30,010 nt of DNA from DATKQI01 sp035532755 (GCA_035532755.1 DATKQI010000306.1:1-30010), one strand, 5' to 3'; shown: positions 16,181-24,743, counted from the stretch's first letter. Notes: generated from the sequence alone by a model not told the origin. Program-made: numbers and translations.

Positions 16181-17203
16181 CTACAGCGTGCGCGTGACCT
16201 TGCTGAGATTCGGCGGCTGATCCGGATCGAGACCCCGCGCCTCCGCGAGCGCGGCGGCAAGGCCGTAAAAAGCCTGCACTGCGGCGATCGGATCGAGATC
16301 GGGCGCGGATGTACCTGGCATGGGCAGATCGCGCCCCGGCACGCCATCGGGGGCGGCCAACAGCACAGACCCGCTCTGCGCGCGCAGATCCGCCGCGAGT
16401 GCGACGAGACCGGGAAGCGTGGGGCCGCGCATGGCCAGGACGAGTACTGGAACGCCTGCCGCCACCAGCGCCATGGGGCCGTGGCGCAGTTCCGCGCCGC
16501 TGAATGCCTCGGCATGCAGGCCGCAGGTTTCCTTCAGTTTCAACGCCGCCTCTTGCGCGATCGGCAGGCCGAGGCCACGGCTGACTAGCAGGACGCGCTG
16601 GGATGGGGCGAGCAGCGGCAGCGCAGCGGACCAATCTGCCCTGGCCGCGCGAGCGAGATGATCGGGCAGTTCCCGCAGATGGCAGAGCAGAGCCGGATCG
16701 TCCTGCCAGTGGCCGACGAGGCGGGCGGCGGCGAGCAGGCTTGCGATATAGCTTTTCGTTGCCGCGACCGAACGCTCCGGCCCCGCGGCGAGGCCGAAGC
16801 ACCAGGAGGCCGCGGCGGCAAGCGGAGAGCCCGTATCGTTCACCAGTGCGACCGTGGTGGCCCCTGCCCCGCCCAGGCCACGCAGCGTTTCCACCACATC
16901 GGGGCTCTGGCCGGATTGGGAGATGGCGACGGCGAGCATGCGGGCGACAGCGAGCGGGGCATTGTAGAGCGTGACCAGGGACATCGGCAGCGAAACCACC
17001 GGCCGGCCAAGGCGGGCCATGGCCAGGTAGGCCAGATAGGCGGCTGCGTGATCCGAGCTGCCGCGGGCGATGGTGAGCACCGCGGGTGGCGGCGCGGCCC
17101 GTAGGACCGCGCCGAGTTCCGCCCAGCGGGGCGCATCCGCCGCGAGCTGGCGGGCCACGGCCTCGGGCGCGGATTTCGCTTCGGCTTCCATGAGAGAGGG
17201 CAT
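16181..17203 (-). CDS. SIS-domain sugar-phosphate isomerase/deaminase (GlmS-C / NagB-II / AgaS-like)
   Basis: A 340-residue protein with two sugar-isomerase (SIS) domains, equivalent to the isomerase half of GlmS without the glutaminase domain. Domain one has TIARGSSDHAAAYLAYL (44-60) and ISQSGQSPDVVETL (94-107), the phosphosugar-binding loops, then ERSVAATKSYIASL (143-156). Domain two has SRGLGLPIAQEAALKLKET and AEAFSGAELRHGPMALV. Lacking the glutaminase domain, it is expected to deaminate and isomerise an amino-sugar phosphate (such as glucosamine-6-phosphate) rather than make it, but frlB-like deglycase roles are also possible. The ATG at 17203 follows AAGGAGAT at the right distance. It is divergent from a sugar ABC importer, with 216 bp between the starts, supporting a role in using the imported sugar. 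Confidence 0.88.
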   Translation of the reverse strand: MPSLMEAEAKSAPEAVARQLAADAPRWAELGAVLRAAPPPAVLTIARGSSDHAAAYLAYLAMARLGRPVVSLPMSLVTLYNAPLAVARMLAVAISQSGQSPDVVETLRGLGGAGATTVALVNDTGSPLAAAASWCFGLAAGPERSVAATKSYIASLLAAARLVGHWQDDPALLCHLRELPDHLARAARADWSAALPLLAPSQRVLLVSRGLGLPIAQEAALKLKETCGLHAEAFSGAELRHGPMALVAAGVPVLVLAMRGPTLPGLVALAADLRAQSGSVLLAAPDGVPGRDLPMPGTSAPDLDPIAAVQAFYGLAAALAEARGLDPDQPPNLSKVTRTL

Positions 17204-17250
17204 GGCAATCTCCTTCCCGTTCCGCCCGCCTGGCGCCCGCCTGCCAGGGG

Positions 17251-17275
17251 ATACTTGAAATCTCGAATTAATTAG
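17251..17275. promoter_or_regulatory. AT-rich block in the divergent sugar-operon promoter region
   Basis: Within the 216-bp divergent region, 17251-17275 is strikingly AT-rich (ATACTTGAAATCTCGAATTA, then ATTAG) and contains the palindrome AATTAATT at 17266-17273. TTGAAA at 17255-17260 could serve as a -35 element on the plus strand. It is the likeliest place for promoters and an operator serving both the SIS gene and the importer, but no regulator gene is adjacent and no motif is assigned. Confidence 0.35.
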
Positions 17276-17419
17276 GCTGGAGTGGCGGGAGAAGACAACG
17301 GGGGCTTATGCGGCTGTGCCCATGGGCCCTACCGGTGCAGAATGGCGCATGATGCCGGCGCGATTGGCGCGGCACCATGGCCTGGGCGTGCGTGTTCCGT
17401 CGAACAGGAGGAAACGGGG

Positions 17420-18658
17420 ATGAAACTGGGGGATATTCGCGCGATGCGTCAGCTCGCGCTGACGGCGGCAGCCGGCGTGGTGGCACTGATGCCGCTGGCG
17501 GCACGGGCGCAGACCGTGCACGTGACGGCGGCCTACTACAGCGCGGCGACCGGGCCGTATTTCAACAAGATGGCCAAGGAATTCGAGAAGAAGAACCCGG
17601 GTATCACCATCAAGATCGACGTGGTGAACTGGGACACGCTGTTGCAGACGTTGCAGACGGATATTTCGGGCGGCACCAACCCGGATCTGTCCATCATCGG
17701 CACGCGCTGGCTGCTGAGCTTCGTGAAGGACGGCATTGCCCAGCCGCTCGACAAGTTCATGACGCCCGCCTTCAAGAGCCGCTTTATCGGCACGTTCCTG
17801 AAGCCCGCGAACATCGGCGGCAAGATCTATGGCCTGCCCATCGCCGCATCGGCGCGGGCGATGTTCTACAACAAGGCGATGCTGACGAAGGCCGGATTCC
17901 CGAACGGGCCGAAGACGTGGGATGACGTGGTTGCCGCTGCCAAGAAGATCAAGGCGGCCGGGGGTTACGGCTTCGGGCTGCAGGGCAAGGCCATCGAGAC
18001 CGATGTGTACTGGTATTACGCGCTGTGGAGTTACGGCGGCAAGCTGCTGAACGCGCAGGGCAAGGCCGGGTTCGATTCACCTGCGGGCGTGAAGGCGCTG
18101 ACTCTCTACAAGACGATGATCGACGACAAGCTGACCCAGCCGGGCGTGACCAACTACACGCGCGAGGACGTGCAGAACCTGTTCAAGCAGGGTCGGGTGG
18201 GCATGATGATCACCGCGCCGTTTCTGATCAACCAGATCGCCAAGGAAGCGCCGAAACTGAAGTACGGCATCTGCCCGGTGCCGACGGGCGCGACGCAGGC
18301 GACCTATGCCGTGACCGATTCGATCGTGATGTTCAAGAACTCCAAGGTGAAGAAGGCGGCCTGGAAGTTCCTGGACTTCCTGTTCACCAAGGGGCCGCGC
18401 GTGGCCTTCACCAAGGGAGAGGGCTTCCTGCCGACGACGAAGGCCGAGGCGACCGATCCGTATTTCGCGAACAACAAGCGGCTGCAGATCTTCGTGAAGC
18501 TGCTGCCGAAGGCGCAGTTCGCGCCGACCGTTCGCGGCTGGTCCGGTGTCGCCAAGGCAGTGACGGATGCGGTGCAATCCGTCTATCTGGGCAAGGCGCA
18601 GCCGGCGGCGGCGCTGAAGCTGGCGCAGACGCAGGCCGACCGGGCCCTGGGGAAGTGA
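17420..18658 (+). CDS. Sugar ABC transporter substrate-binding protein, family 1
   Basis: A 412-residue periplasmic sugar receptor. A Sec signal peptide ends at LAARA-QTV (cleavage near residue 30). The mature protein has the family-1 pattern: FNKMAKEFEKKNPGITIKID, WDTLLQTLQTDISGGTNPDL, SIIGTRWLLSF, GLPIAASARAMFYNKAML, GFPNGPKTWDDVVAAAKKI, DVQNLFKQGRVGMMITAPFL, and a C-terminal helix GVAKAVTDAVQSVYLGKAQP. The ATG at 17420 follows ACAGGAGGAAACGGGG; a further in-frame ATG is at 17444. The two permease genes follow on the same strand, the first after 79 bp. Together with the divergent SIS-domain enzyme, an amino sugar, a related glycoside or an amadori-type sugar is a reasonable guess for the ligand. 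Confidence 0.93.
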   Translation: MKLGDIRAMRQLALTAAAGVVALMPLAARAQTVHVTAAYYSAATGPYFNKMAKEFEKKNPGITIKIDVVNWDTLLQTLQTDISGGTNPDLSIIGTRWLLSFVKDGIAQPLDKFMTPAFKSRFIGTFLKPANIGGKIYGLPIAASARAMFYNKAMLTKAGFPNGPKTWDDVVAAAKKIKAAGGYGFGLQGKAIETDVYWYYALWSYGGKLLNAQGKAGFDSPAGVKALTLYKTMIDDKLTQPGVTNYTREDVQNLFKQGRVGMMITAPFLINQIAKEAPKLKYGICPVPTGATQATYAVTDSIVMFKNSKVKKAAWKFLDFLFTKGPRVAFTKGEGFLPTTKAEATDPYFANNKRLQIFVKLLPKAQFAPTVRGWSGVAKAVTDAVQSVYLGKAQPAAALKLAQTQADRALGK

Positions 18659-18737
18659 CGGCTGCCTGCCAAGTGCCGGTGACGCCCGCCGCAGCGATGC
18701 GGCGGGCGATGCTGGCAGGACAGGCCGGAGCGACGGC

Positions 18738-19622
18738 GTGAGCGGCCGCACCGTCGGCCTGCGGGCCGGTGCGCCGCTGCTGCTGATCCTGCCCAGCATG
18801 GTGCTGGCGGTGATCATCATCGGCTATCCGTTCTTCGACATCATCTGGATATCGCTGCACAGCGTCTCCCGCTTCGGCATCGTGCGCGGGTTCGTCGGGT
18901 TTGCGAATTTCGCGCATGTGTTCGCCGATCCGGTGTTTCTGCAAGCGGTGCTGCGCACGCTGGAATGGACGATCGCCGTGGTTGGCGGCACCGTGCTCGT
19001 GTCGGTGCCGACGGCGCTGATCCTGGTGCAGGATTTTCATGGCCGAGGCATCGCGCGCACGATCGTGATGCTGCCGTGGTCCATCTCCCTCTCCATGGCG
19101 GCGATCGTGTGGTTATGGTCGTTCAACGGCGATTACGGAATGGTCAACGCGATTCTCCAGCAGATCGGGGTGATCGGGCACCCGATACAGTGGATGGCGC
19201 GCGCCTCCACCGCTTTTCCCATCGAGATTGCCGTGGGCATCCTTGTTTCCGTGCCGTTCACGGTAACGATCTTCCTGGGTGGACTATCTTCCATCCCGAC
19301 GGAGATCTACGAAGCGGCGCGGATCGACGGGGCGAGCCGGGTGCAGCAGTTTCGCTGGATGACGCTGCCGATGCTGAGGCCGTTCATCAACATCGCCATC
19401 GTGCTGAACGTGATCTACGTGTTCAATTCCTTTCCGATCATCTGGATCATGACGCAGGGAGGGCCGGACAATTCCACGCATATCCTGGTGACGTATCTGT
19501 ATCAGCTCGCGTTCCGGCTGGGCCGGCCCGGCCCGGCGGCGGCGGTGTCGCTGGCGATGCTGGTAATCGTGTTCGCGATCACCATGGTCTATGTGCGCAT
19601 GCAGCGCGAGGAGGCTGCGTGA
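18738..19622 (+). CDS. Sugar ABC transporter permease, MalF/UgpA-like
   Basis: A 294-residue inner-membrane permease with about six membrane segments: LLLILPSMVLAVIIIGYPFF at the N-terminus, then TIAVVGGTVLVSVPTALIL, the MLPWSISLSMAAIVWLW helix, IEIAVGILVSVPFTVTIFL, and AAVSLAMLVIVFAITMVYV at the end. The EAA loop is IYEAARIDGASRVQQFRWMT, typical of carbohydrate permeases. The start is a GTG at 18738, seven bases after CCGGAG; no better ATG is near. Its TGA overlaps the next permease start (TGATG), so the two subunits are translationally coupled, in keeping with a 1:1 heterodimer. Confidence 0.93.
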   Translation: MSGRTVGLRAGAPLLLILPSMVLAVIIIGYPFFDIIWISLHSVSRFGIVRGFVGFANFAHVFADPVFLQAVLRTLEWTIAVVGGTVLVSVPTALILVQDFHGRGIARTIVMLPWSISLSMAAIVWLWSFNGDYGMVNAILQQIGVIGHPIQWMARASTAFPIEIAVGILVSVPFTVTIFLGGLSSIPTEIYEAARIDGASRVQQFRWMTLPMLRPFINIAIVLNVIYVFNSFPIIWIMTQGGPDNSTHILVTYLYQLAFRLGRPGPAAAVSLAMLVIVFAITMVYVRMQREEAA

Positions 19623-20470
19623 TGCAGGGCAGATCCGCTCGCAAAAGCACATGGTGCTGGCTGGCGCTTTCGCCACTGATCGTCATCATCATCTTCCCGT
19701 TCCTGGTGATGCTGTCCACCGCGCTGAAGCCGAACAGCGAGGTGCTGCAGTTTCCGCCGCATTGGCTGCCGCAGCATATCGACTGGGGCAATTTCGCGGC
19801 GATGTGGAAGGCCGCGAATTTCGGCTCGGCGCTGGCGAACAGCCTGATCATCAGCATGGGCGCCACCATTCTGGCACTCGCCGTGGCGGTGCCGGCGGCC
19901 TATGCGCTTTCCCGCCTGCCGTTTGCGGGCAAGGGGTTGTACCGGCAGTTCCTGCTGGTGACGCAGATGCTATCCCCCATCCTGCTGGTGCTGGGGCTGT
20001 TCCGCATGGCCGCCGCGGTGCCGTTTGCCGGCGGCACGCTGGTGAACACGCGGCTGGTGGTGATCGTGATCTATGGCGCGTTCAACATCGCTTTCGCGGT
20101 GTGGATGCTCTCCTCCTACTTCGCATCCATTCCGCGCGATCTGGAGGAGGCGGCGTGGATTGACGGCTGCACGCGCCCGCACGCGGTGATGCGCATCTTT
20201 CTGCCGATGGCGGTGCCGGCGATTGCGGTGACGGCGATCGTGACCTTCGTGAACGGCTGGAACGAGTTCACAGTGGCGCTGACCATGCTGCGATCCCCCA
20301 GCAAGCAGACGATCACGCTGCAGGTGGTGAACCTGGTGGCCGGGCGGTATTCCGTGGAGTGGAACCAGGTGATGGCGGCGGCACTTGTGGCGACGGTTCC
20401 GGTTGCGATCCTGTTCGCCTGGCTGCAACGCTATCTGGTGAAGGGGCTCACGGTGGGGGCGATCAAGTAG
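19622..20470 (+). CDS. Sugar ABC transporter permease, MalG/UgpE-like
   Basis: A 282-residue partner permease. It starts at the ATG sharing a base with the preceding stop, and the N-terminal segment WLALSPLIVIIIFPFLVMLS is followed by TALKPNSEVLQFPPHWLPQH, a hallmark of MalG-type subunits. Further marks are ALAVAVPAAYALSRLPFAGK, a LVVIVIYGAFNIAFAVWML segment and the EAA loop DLEEAAWIDGCTRPHAVMRI. It ends VKGLTVGAIK, the usual C-terminus of this family. No ATP-binding gene follows: the next gene is convergent and belongs to another importer, so the ATPase must come from elsewhere, possibly a shared MsmX/UgpC-type protein. Confidence 0.94.
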   Translation: MQGRSARKSTWCWLALSPLIVIIIFPFLVMLSTALKPNSEVLQFPPHWLPQHIDWGNFAAMWKAANFGSALANSLIISMGATILALAVAVPAAYALSRLPFAGKGLYRQFLLVTQMLSPILLVLGLFRMAAAVPFAGGTLVNTRLVVIVIYGAFNIAFAVWMLSSYFASIPRDLEEAAWIDGCTRPHAVMRIFLPMAVPAIAVTAIVTFVNGWNEFTVALTMLRSPSKQTITLQVVNLVAGRYSVEWNQVMAAALVATVPVAILFAWLQRYLVKGLTVGAIK

Positions 20471-20487
20471 CTGCGCGGGCGGCGTGA

Positions 20488-21273
20488 TCAGCCGAAAGCG
20501 GCGGCCTTGCGGACTTCCTCGCGAATTTCCTCCATCAGCCGCGCCTTCAGGGCGGCGAATTCCGGCGTGGTCTTGATCGTGTAGGGGCGCGGCCATGGCA
20601 GTGGGATCGACAGATCGAGCTTCACCGCACCGGGCCGCGCTGTCATCACGATCACCCGGCCGGCGAGGAACACGGCTTCGTCGATATCATGCGTGACGAA
20701 GAGCACGGTCTTGCGGTCCGCCTGCCAGATTTCGGCCAGAAGCTCCTGCATCAGTTCACGGGTCTGGTGATCGAGCGCGCCGAAAGGTTCATCGAGCAGC
20801 AGCATCGCCGGGTCGTTGGCAAGGGCGCGGGCGAGCGCGGTGCGTTGCTGCATGCCGCCCGAAAGCTGGCGCGGCCAGTGATGTTCGAACCCGCGCAGCC
20901 CGACGCGGCCGATCAGTTCCGCCGCGATGCGCGCCTGCTCCGCCACGACCACCTTGCGCTCGGCAAGGCCGAAGCGGATGTTCTGTTCCACGGTGAGCCA
21001 CGGGAACAGCGTGTAGGACTGGAACACCATCCCGCGATCGGCACCTGGGGCGGAGATGCGTGCCTTGTTCAGCACGACCTCCCCGGAACTTGGCTGGTCC
21101 AGCCCGGCGACGATGCGCAGCAGCGTGGATTTTCCGCAACCGGACGGGCCGAGGATGGCCACGAACTCCCCCCGCTCCATCGCCAGGTCCACGGGCTTCA
21201 GCGCGAGCGTGGGTGCGCCCCCGCGCAGGCCGGGAAAGGTGCGGCCAATGCCGCGCAGTGACAGGAAGCTCAC
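20488..21273 (-). CDS. ABC transporter ATP-binding protein, NitT/TauT (SsuB-like)
   Basis: A 261-residue ATPase of the nitrate/sulfonate/taurine importer class. Walker A GPSGCGKST is at 42-50, the Q-loop at FQSYTLFPWLTVEQN (84-98), signature LSGGMQQR at 137-144, Walker B MLLLDEP at 157-163 and switch histidine 195 in LFVTHDIDEAV. The conserved end of the family appears as IPLPWPRPYTIKTTPEF. It has no TOBE domain. The start is a GTG that overlaps the permease stop as GTGA. It closes a three-gene importer lying directly downstream of hutI-hutH-hutU on the same strand. Confidence 0.95.
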   Translation of the reverse strand: MSFLSLRGIGRTFPGLRGGAPTLALKPVDLAMERGEFVAILGPSGCGKSTLLRIVAGLDQPSSGEVVLNKARISAPGADRGMVFQSYTLFPWLTVEQNIRFGLAERKVVVAEQARIAAELIGRVGLRGFEHHWPRQLSGGMQQRTALARALANDPAMLLLDEPFGALDHQTRELMQELLAEIWQADRKTVLFVTHDIDEAVFLAGRVIVMTARPGAVKLDLSIPLPWPRPYTIKTTPEFAALKARLMEEIREEVRKAAAFG

Positions 21274-22043
21274 AATGATGCCCAGGGGAACAGACGGCGG
21301 TTGAGACGGCGGAACAGCAGGTCGCAGATCAGGCCGATCACGCCGATGGTGAAGATGCCGAAGATCATCTGTCCCGTATCCAGCAGGCGCTGGCTATCCA
21401 TGATCATGTGCCCGATGCCGGAAGACGCGCCGATGAGTTCGGCCACGATCACATAGGTCCAGGCCCAGCCGAGCACGAGACGCAGCGTTTCCGCGACTTG
21501 CGGCGCCGCGGCGGGCAGGATGACGCGGCGGAGAACGCTGCGGGAACCGGCGCCGAGCGTATAGGCGGCCTCCACCAGATCCACGCGGGTGCTGCCGGCG
21601 ATGACCGTGACCATGATGACGATCTGGAAAAACGTGCCGAGGAAGATCAGGGCGAGCTTCTGCCCCTCCCCCACGCCCAGCCACAGGATCAGCAGCGGAA
21701 TGAAGGCGCTGGCCGGCAGGTAGCGGGCAAAGCTGACGAAGGGTTCGAAGAACGCCTCCACGCTTTTGAATGCACCCATGGCGAGGCCGAGGGGCAAGCC
21801 AATGGCGGCCGCGATCGCAAAGCCGCCGAATACGCGCCAGACAGTCATCGCGATATCGTATGAAAAATCGTACCGCGTAAACAGCGACCAGCCGGAGAGC
21901 GCCGCCTTGACCGGCGAGGCCAGGAACAGGGGTTGGACGAGACCGGATTCCGTGATCGCCGCCCAGAAAGCGATGAACAGGGTGAAAGCTGCCACCCCCA
22001 GCACCGCCCGCGCGGTGCCGGAGATGGGAACGAGCGGGCGCAT
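21270..22043 (-). CDS. ABC transporter permease, NitT/TauT (SsuC-like)
   Basis: A 257-residue permease with a BPD_transp_1 domain. Membrane segments include AVLGVAAFTLFIAFWAAI, VWRVFGGFAIAAAIGLPLGL, ASAFIPLLILWLGVGEGQK, LALIFLGTFFQIVIMVTVIA and FGIFTIGVIGLICDLLF; the EAA loop is LVEAAYTLGAGSRSVLRRVI. The ATG at 22043 lies four bases past the binding-protein stop. A TTG at 22055 would overlap that stop by 8 bp and add four residues; either keeps the genes coupled. Sulfonate, nitrate, pyrimidine and aromatic-acid importers all share this fold. Confidence 0.93.
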   Translation of the reverse strand: MRPLVPISGTARAVLGVAAFTLFIAFWAAITESGLVQPLFLASPVKAALSGWSLFTRYDFSYDIAMTVWRVFGGFAIAAAIGLPLGLAMGAFKSVEAFFEPFVSFARYLPASAFIPLLILWLGVGEGQKLALIFLGTFFQIVIMVTVIAGSTRVDLVEAAYTLGAGSRSVLRRVILPAAAPQVAETLRLVLGWAWTYVIVAELIGASSGIGHMIMDSQRLLDTGQMIFGIFTIGVIGLICDLLFRRLNRRLFPWASL

Positions 22044-22047
22044 GCCG

Positions 22048-22998
22048 TCAGGCAAACTGCGTGTCGAGTAGCTTGCTCAGATCGGGGATCTTCTTGATGA
22101 CCCCAGTTTGCAGCAGCACTGTGGCGGCCTCCTTCGTGAAAGCCTGCATCGGACCGGCCATGTAAGCCTTGTTCAGTGCCTGATCCTGCCATTGCAAGTA
22201 GGACGCGGAGGATTTGAAGGCCGGTCCGCTCTGCTTCACCCGCTTGCCCATGATCGCGAAGGATTTGTCGGGCTCCCGCTTGATCATATCGAGAGCCGCA
22301 TACCAGCCTTTCACGAGCGCCTTGACCGCATCGGGGTGTTTCGCGAGGAACCCGGTTTCCAGCGCCATCGTGTCCATGATGATCGGATACTGGATGGAGC
22401 TGACCAGGATGCGCGCCTTTGCCGGACCGAGTTTGCGAACCTCCGAAAGGTACGGTTCGTAGGTGGATGCCGCATCGAACTTGCCGGCGATGAACGCCTG
22501 GGCGGCGGTCTGCGGATCGAGCGTGGCGGCGCGGACATCCTTCACGGACATGCCATTTTTGTACAGCACGTAGGCCAGCATGAAATACGGCGTGGTTCCC
22601 GGTGCATCCACCGCAACGCTTTTGCCTTTCAACCCCGCCACCGTGGTGATGGACGCCTTGGAGACGATGCCGTCCGCTCCCTTCGATTTGTCCAGCACCA
22701 GGATCTGTGTGAGGGGCACGCCGCCTGAGGCCCAGGTGATCATCGTATCGATGGTGGTGACGACGCAGTTCAGCGCGCCCGACATCAGTGCAAGGTTGCG
22801 CCCGCTCTGCGGGACGAACTTCGTGACGACATCGATCCCCTGCTGCTTGAACAGGCCGGCATCCTGCGCGAGCGTGAGAGGAGCGAAGCCGGTCCAGCCG
22901 GACATGCCGATGGTGATTTTCGGCATCGTCGCCGCGCGCCCGATGGCCGGAAGCGCAAGGGTGGCGGCCGAAGCCAGGATGATCTGACGACGACGCAT
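22048..22998 (-). CDS. ABC transporter substrate-binding protein, NitT/TauT/thiamine-precursor type
   Basis: A 316-residue periplasmic receptor of the SsuA/THI5-like (NMT1) superfamily. The N-terminus RRRQIILASAATLALPAIGR is a signal peptide, possibly Tat. The mature part has ITIGMSGWTGFAPLTLAQDA, GLFKQQGIDVVTKFV, GALNCVVTTIDTMITWASGG and LKGKSVAVDAPGTTPYFMLA, the last being the usual ligand-closing loop. I take the ATG at 22998, with GAAAGGAT upstream; an ATG at 23046 would add 16 polar residues before the signal. The gene starts 80 bp after the end of hutU with no obvious terminator between, so it is probably read with the hut genes. A histidine, urocanate or other imidazole ligand is inferred from context only. 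Confidence 0.9.
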   Translation of the reverse strand: MRRRQIILASAATLALPAIGRAATMPKITIGMSGWTGFAPLTLAQDAGLFKQQGIDVVTKFVPQSGRNLALMSGALNCVVTTIDTMITWASGGVPLTQILVLDKSKGADGIVSKASITTVAGLKGKSVAVDAPGTTPYFMLAYVLYKNGMSVKDVRAATLDPQTAAQAFIAGKFDAASTYEPYLSEVRKLGPAKARILVSSIQYPIIMDTMALETGFLAKHPDAVKALVKGWYAALDMIKREPDKSFAIMGKRVKQSGPAFKSSASYLQWQDQALNKAYMAGPMQAFTKEAATVLLQTGVIKKIPDLSKLLDTQFA

Positions 22999-23062
22999 GG
23001 AGGTTGATCCTTTCCCGGACGGACAGTTGTTGTTTCGGTTGGTCACGGTATCACGCGGGGCG

Positions 23063-23090
23063 GATCAGGCAAGGTTGATCAGGCAAGGCT
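23063..23090. repeat. 14-bp tandem duplication across the hutU stop codon
   Basis: GATCAGGCAAGGTT (23063-23076) is followed directly by GATCAGGCAAGGCT (23077-23090), 13 of 14 bases identical. On the minus strand the first copy met by the ribosome encodes the last codons and stop of hutU (Leu-Ala-stop), and the second copy repeats that stop region. It looks like a slipped-strand duplication with no effect on the protein. Confidence 0.8.
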
Positions 23091-24743
23091 GGGCAGGTTC
23101 AATTTCTGTTCGCGGGCGCAGGTGATCGCATCCTCGTAGCCGGCATCGGCATGACGCATCACGCCCGTGGCCGGATCGTTCCACAGCACGCGGGCGATCC
23201 GGCGCGCGGCGAACTCCGTCCCGTCACAGACGATCACCATCCCGGCGTGCTGGGAGAAGCCCATACCGACGCCGCCGCCGTGATGGAGCGAGACCCAGGT
23301 GGCGCCGGACGCGCAGTTCAGCAGCGCGTTCAGCAAGGGCCAGTCGGAAACAGCATCCGAACCGTCTGCCATTGCCTCGGTTTCCCGGTTCGGGCTGGCG
23401 ACGGAGCCGGAATCAAGGTGATCGCGGCCGATCACGATTGGCGCGCCGAGTTCGCCCCTCGCCACCATGTCGTTGAACGCGAGGCCGATGCGGTGACGAT
23501 CACCGAGGCCCACCCAGCATATGCGAGCTGGCAAGCCCTGGAAGCTGATCCGCTCGCGCGCCATGTCCAGCCAGTGGTGCAAGTGGCGGTGGTTGGGCAG
23601 CAGCTCCTTCACTTTCGCGTCCGTGCGGTAGATATCCTCCGGATCGCCGGACAGTGCCGCCCAGCGGAACGGGCCGATGCCGCGGCAGAACAGCGGGCGG
23701 ATGTAGGCGGGTACGAACCCGGGGAAATCGAACGCATCGGCCACGCCGGCTTCCTTCGCCATCTGCCGGATGTTGTTGCCATAATCGAGCGTGGGGACGC
23801 CCATGCGATGGAAGGCGAGCATGGCGCGCACCTGTTCGGCCATCGACGTGCGGGAGGCACTGACGACCGCATCCGGCTCCCGCTCTCGTCGGGTTTCCCA
23901 CTCGGCGAGCGACCAGCCCTTCGGCAGGTAGCCGTTCAACGGATCATGTGCGGATGTCTGATCTGTCACCATGTCGGGGCGAATGCCGCGGCGGACGAGT
24001 TCGGGAAAGATCTCGGCCGCATTGCCGAGCAGGCCGACCGAAACCGCTTTTTTTTCGGCACCGGCACGGTTGATGATCGTGAGTGCTTCGTCCAGCGTCG
24101 CGGCCGACACATCGAGATAGCGGGTACGCAGCCGCATCTCGATGCGCGAGGCCTGGCATTCGATGGCGAGGCAGGAGGCGCCGGCCATGGTGGCGGCGAG
24201 CGGCTGCGCCCCGCCCATACCACCGAGGCCGGCGGTGAGAATCCAGCGGCCCGTGAGATCGCCGCCATAGTGGCGGCGGCCGACCTCCACAAAGGTTTCG
24301 TAAGTGCCCTGCACAATGCCTTGGCTGCCGATATAGATCCACGAACCGGCTGTCATCTGGCCGTACATCATCAGGCCTTTGCGATCCAGTTCGTGGAAAT
24401 GCTCCCACGTCGCCCAATGCGGGACGAGGTTCGAGTTGGCGATGAGCACGCGCGGCGCATCCGCATGCGTACGGAACACGCCGACGGGCTTGCCGGACTG
24501 CACCAGCAGCGTTTCATCGGCTTCCAGCGCGCGCAGGCTGGCGACGATACGGTCGAAACTCTGCCAATCGCGCGCGGCGCGGCCGATGCCGCCATAGACG
24601 ACAAGCTCGCCGGGCTTTTCAGCGACGTCGGGGTCGAGGTTGTTCATCAGCATGCGCAGCGGCGCTTCCGTCTGCCATGTCTTCGCGCTCAACGCGGTTC
24701 CATGGGGGGCGCGAATCACGCGCTGGTTCGGCCGTACCGTCAT
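23079..24743 (-). CDS. hutU: Urocanate hydratase (urocanase)
   Basis: A 554-residue urocanase, step two of histidine breakdown: it hydrates urocanate to imidazolone propionate using tightly bound NAD+ as electrophile. The sequence is complete and near-canonical: LVVYGGIGRAARDW (48-61), ANSNLVPHWATWEHF, QMTAGSWIYIGSQGIVQGTY (129-148), the NAD loop GLGGMGGAQPLA (172-183), DQTSAHDPLNGY (261-272), and ARICWVGLGDRHRIG (406-420) with Cys409 in the place of the known active-site cysteine. Its ATG overlaps the hutH stop as ATGA, showing translational coupling. The C-terminus carries the tandem duplication noted separately. Confidence 0.98.
   Translation of the reverse strand: MTVRPNQRVIRAPHGTALSAKTWQTEAPLRMLMNNLDPDVAEKPGELVVYGGIGRAARDWQSFDRIVASLRALEADETLLVQSGKPVGVFRTHADAPRVLIANSNLVPHWATWEHFHELDRKGLMMYGQMTAGSWIYIGSQGIVQGTYETFVEVGRRHYGGDLTGRWILTAGLGGMGGAQPLAATMAGASCLAIECQASRIEMRLRTRYLDVSAATLDEALTIINRAGAEKKAVSVGLLGNAAEIFPELVRRGIRPDMVTDQTSAHDPLNGYLPKGWSLAEWETRREREPDAVVSASRTSMAEQVRAMLAFHRMGVPTLDYGNNIRQMAKEAGVADAFDFPGFVPAYIRPLFCRGIGPFRWAALSGDPEDIYRTDAKVKELLPNHRHLHHWLDMARERISFQGLPARICWVGLGDRHRIGLAFNDMVARGELGAPIVIGRDHLDSGSVASPNRETEAMADGSDAVSDWPLLNALLNCASGATWVSLHHGGGVGMGFSQHAGMVIVCDGTEFAARRIARVLWNDPATGVMRHADAGYEDAITCAREQKLNLPSLA

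Noticed and set aside
16143..16802. Fusion of the DUF938 methyltransferase to an upstream domain in a 418-residue frame
   Set aside because: The extra 220 residues are an Arg/Ala-rich out-of-frame reading of the SIS-domain gene; the ATG at 16142 restores the normal family length.
20471..20487. Terminator between the sugar permease and the NitT-type ATPase gene
   Set aside because: Only 17 bp separate the stops and no stable stem can be drawn there.
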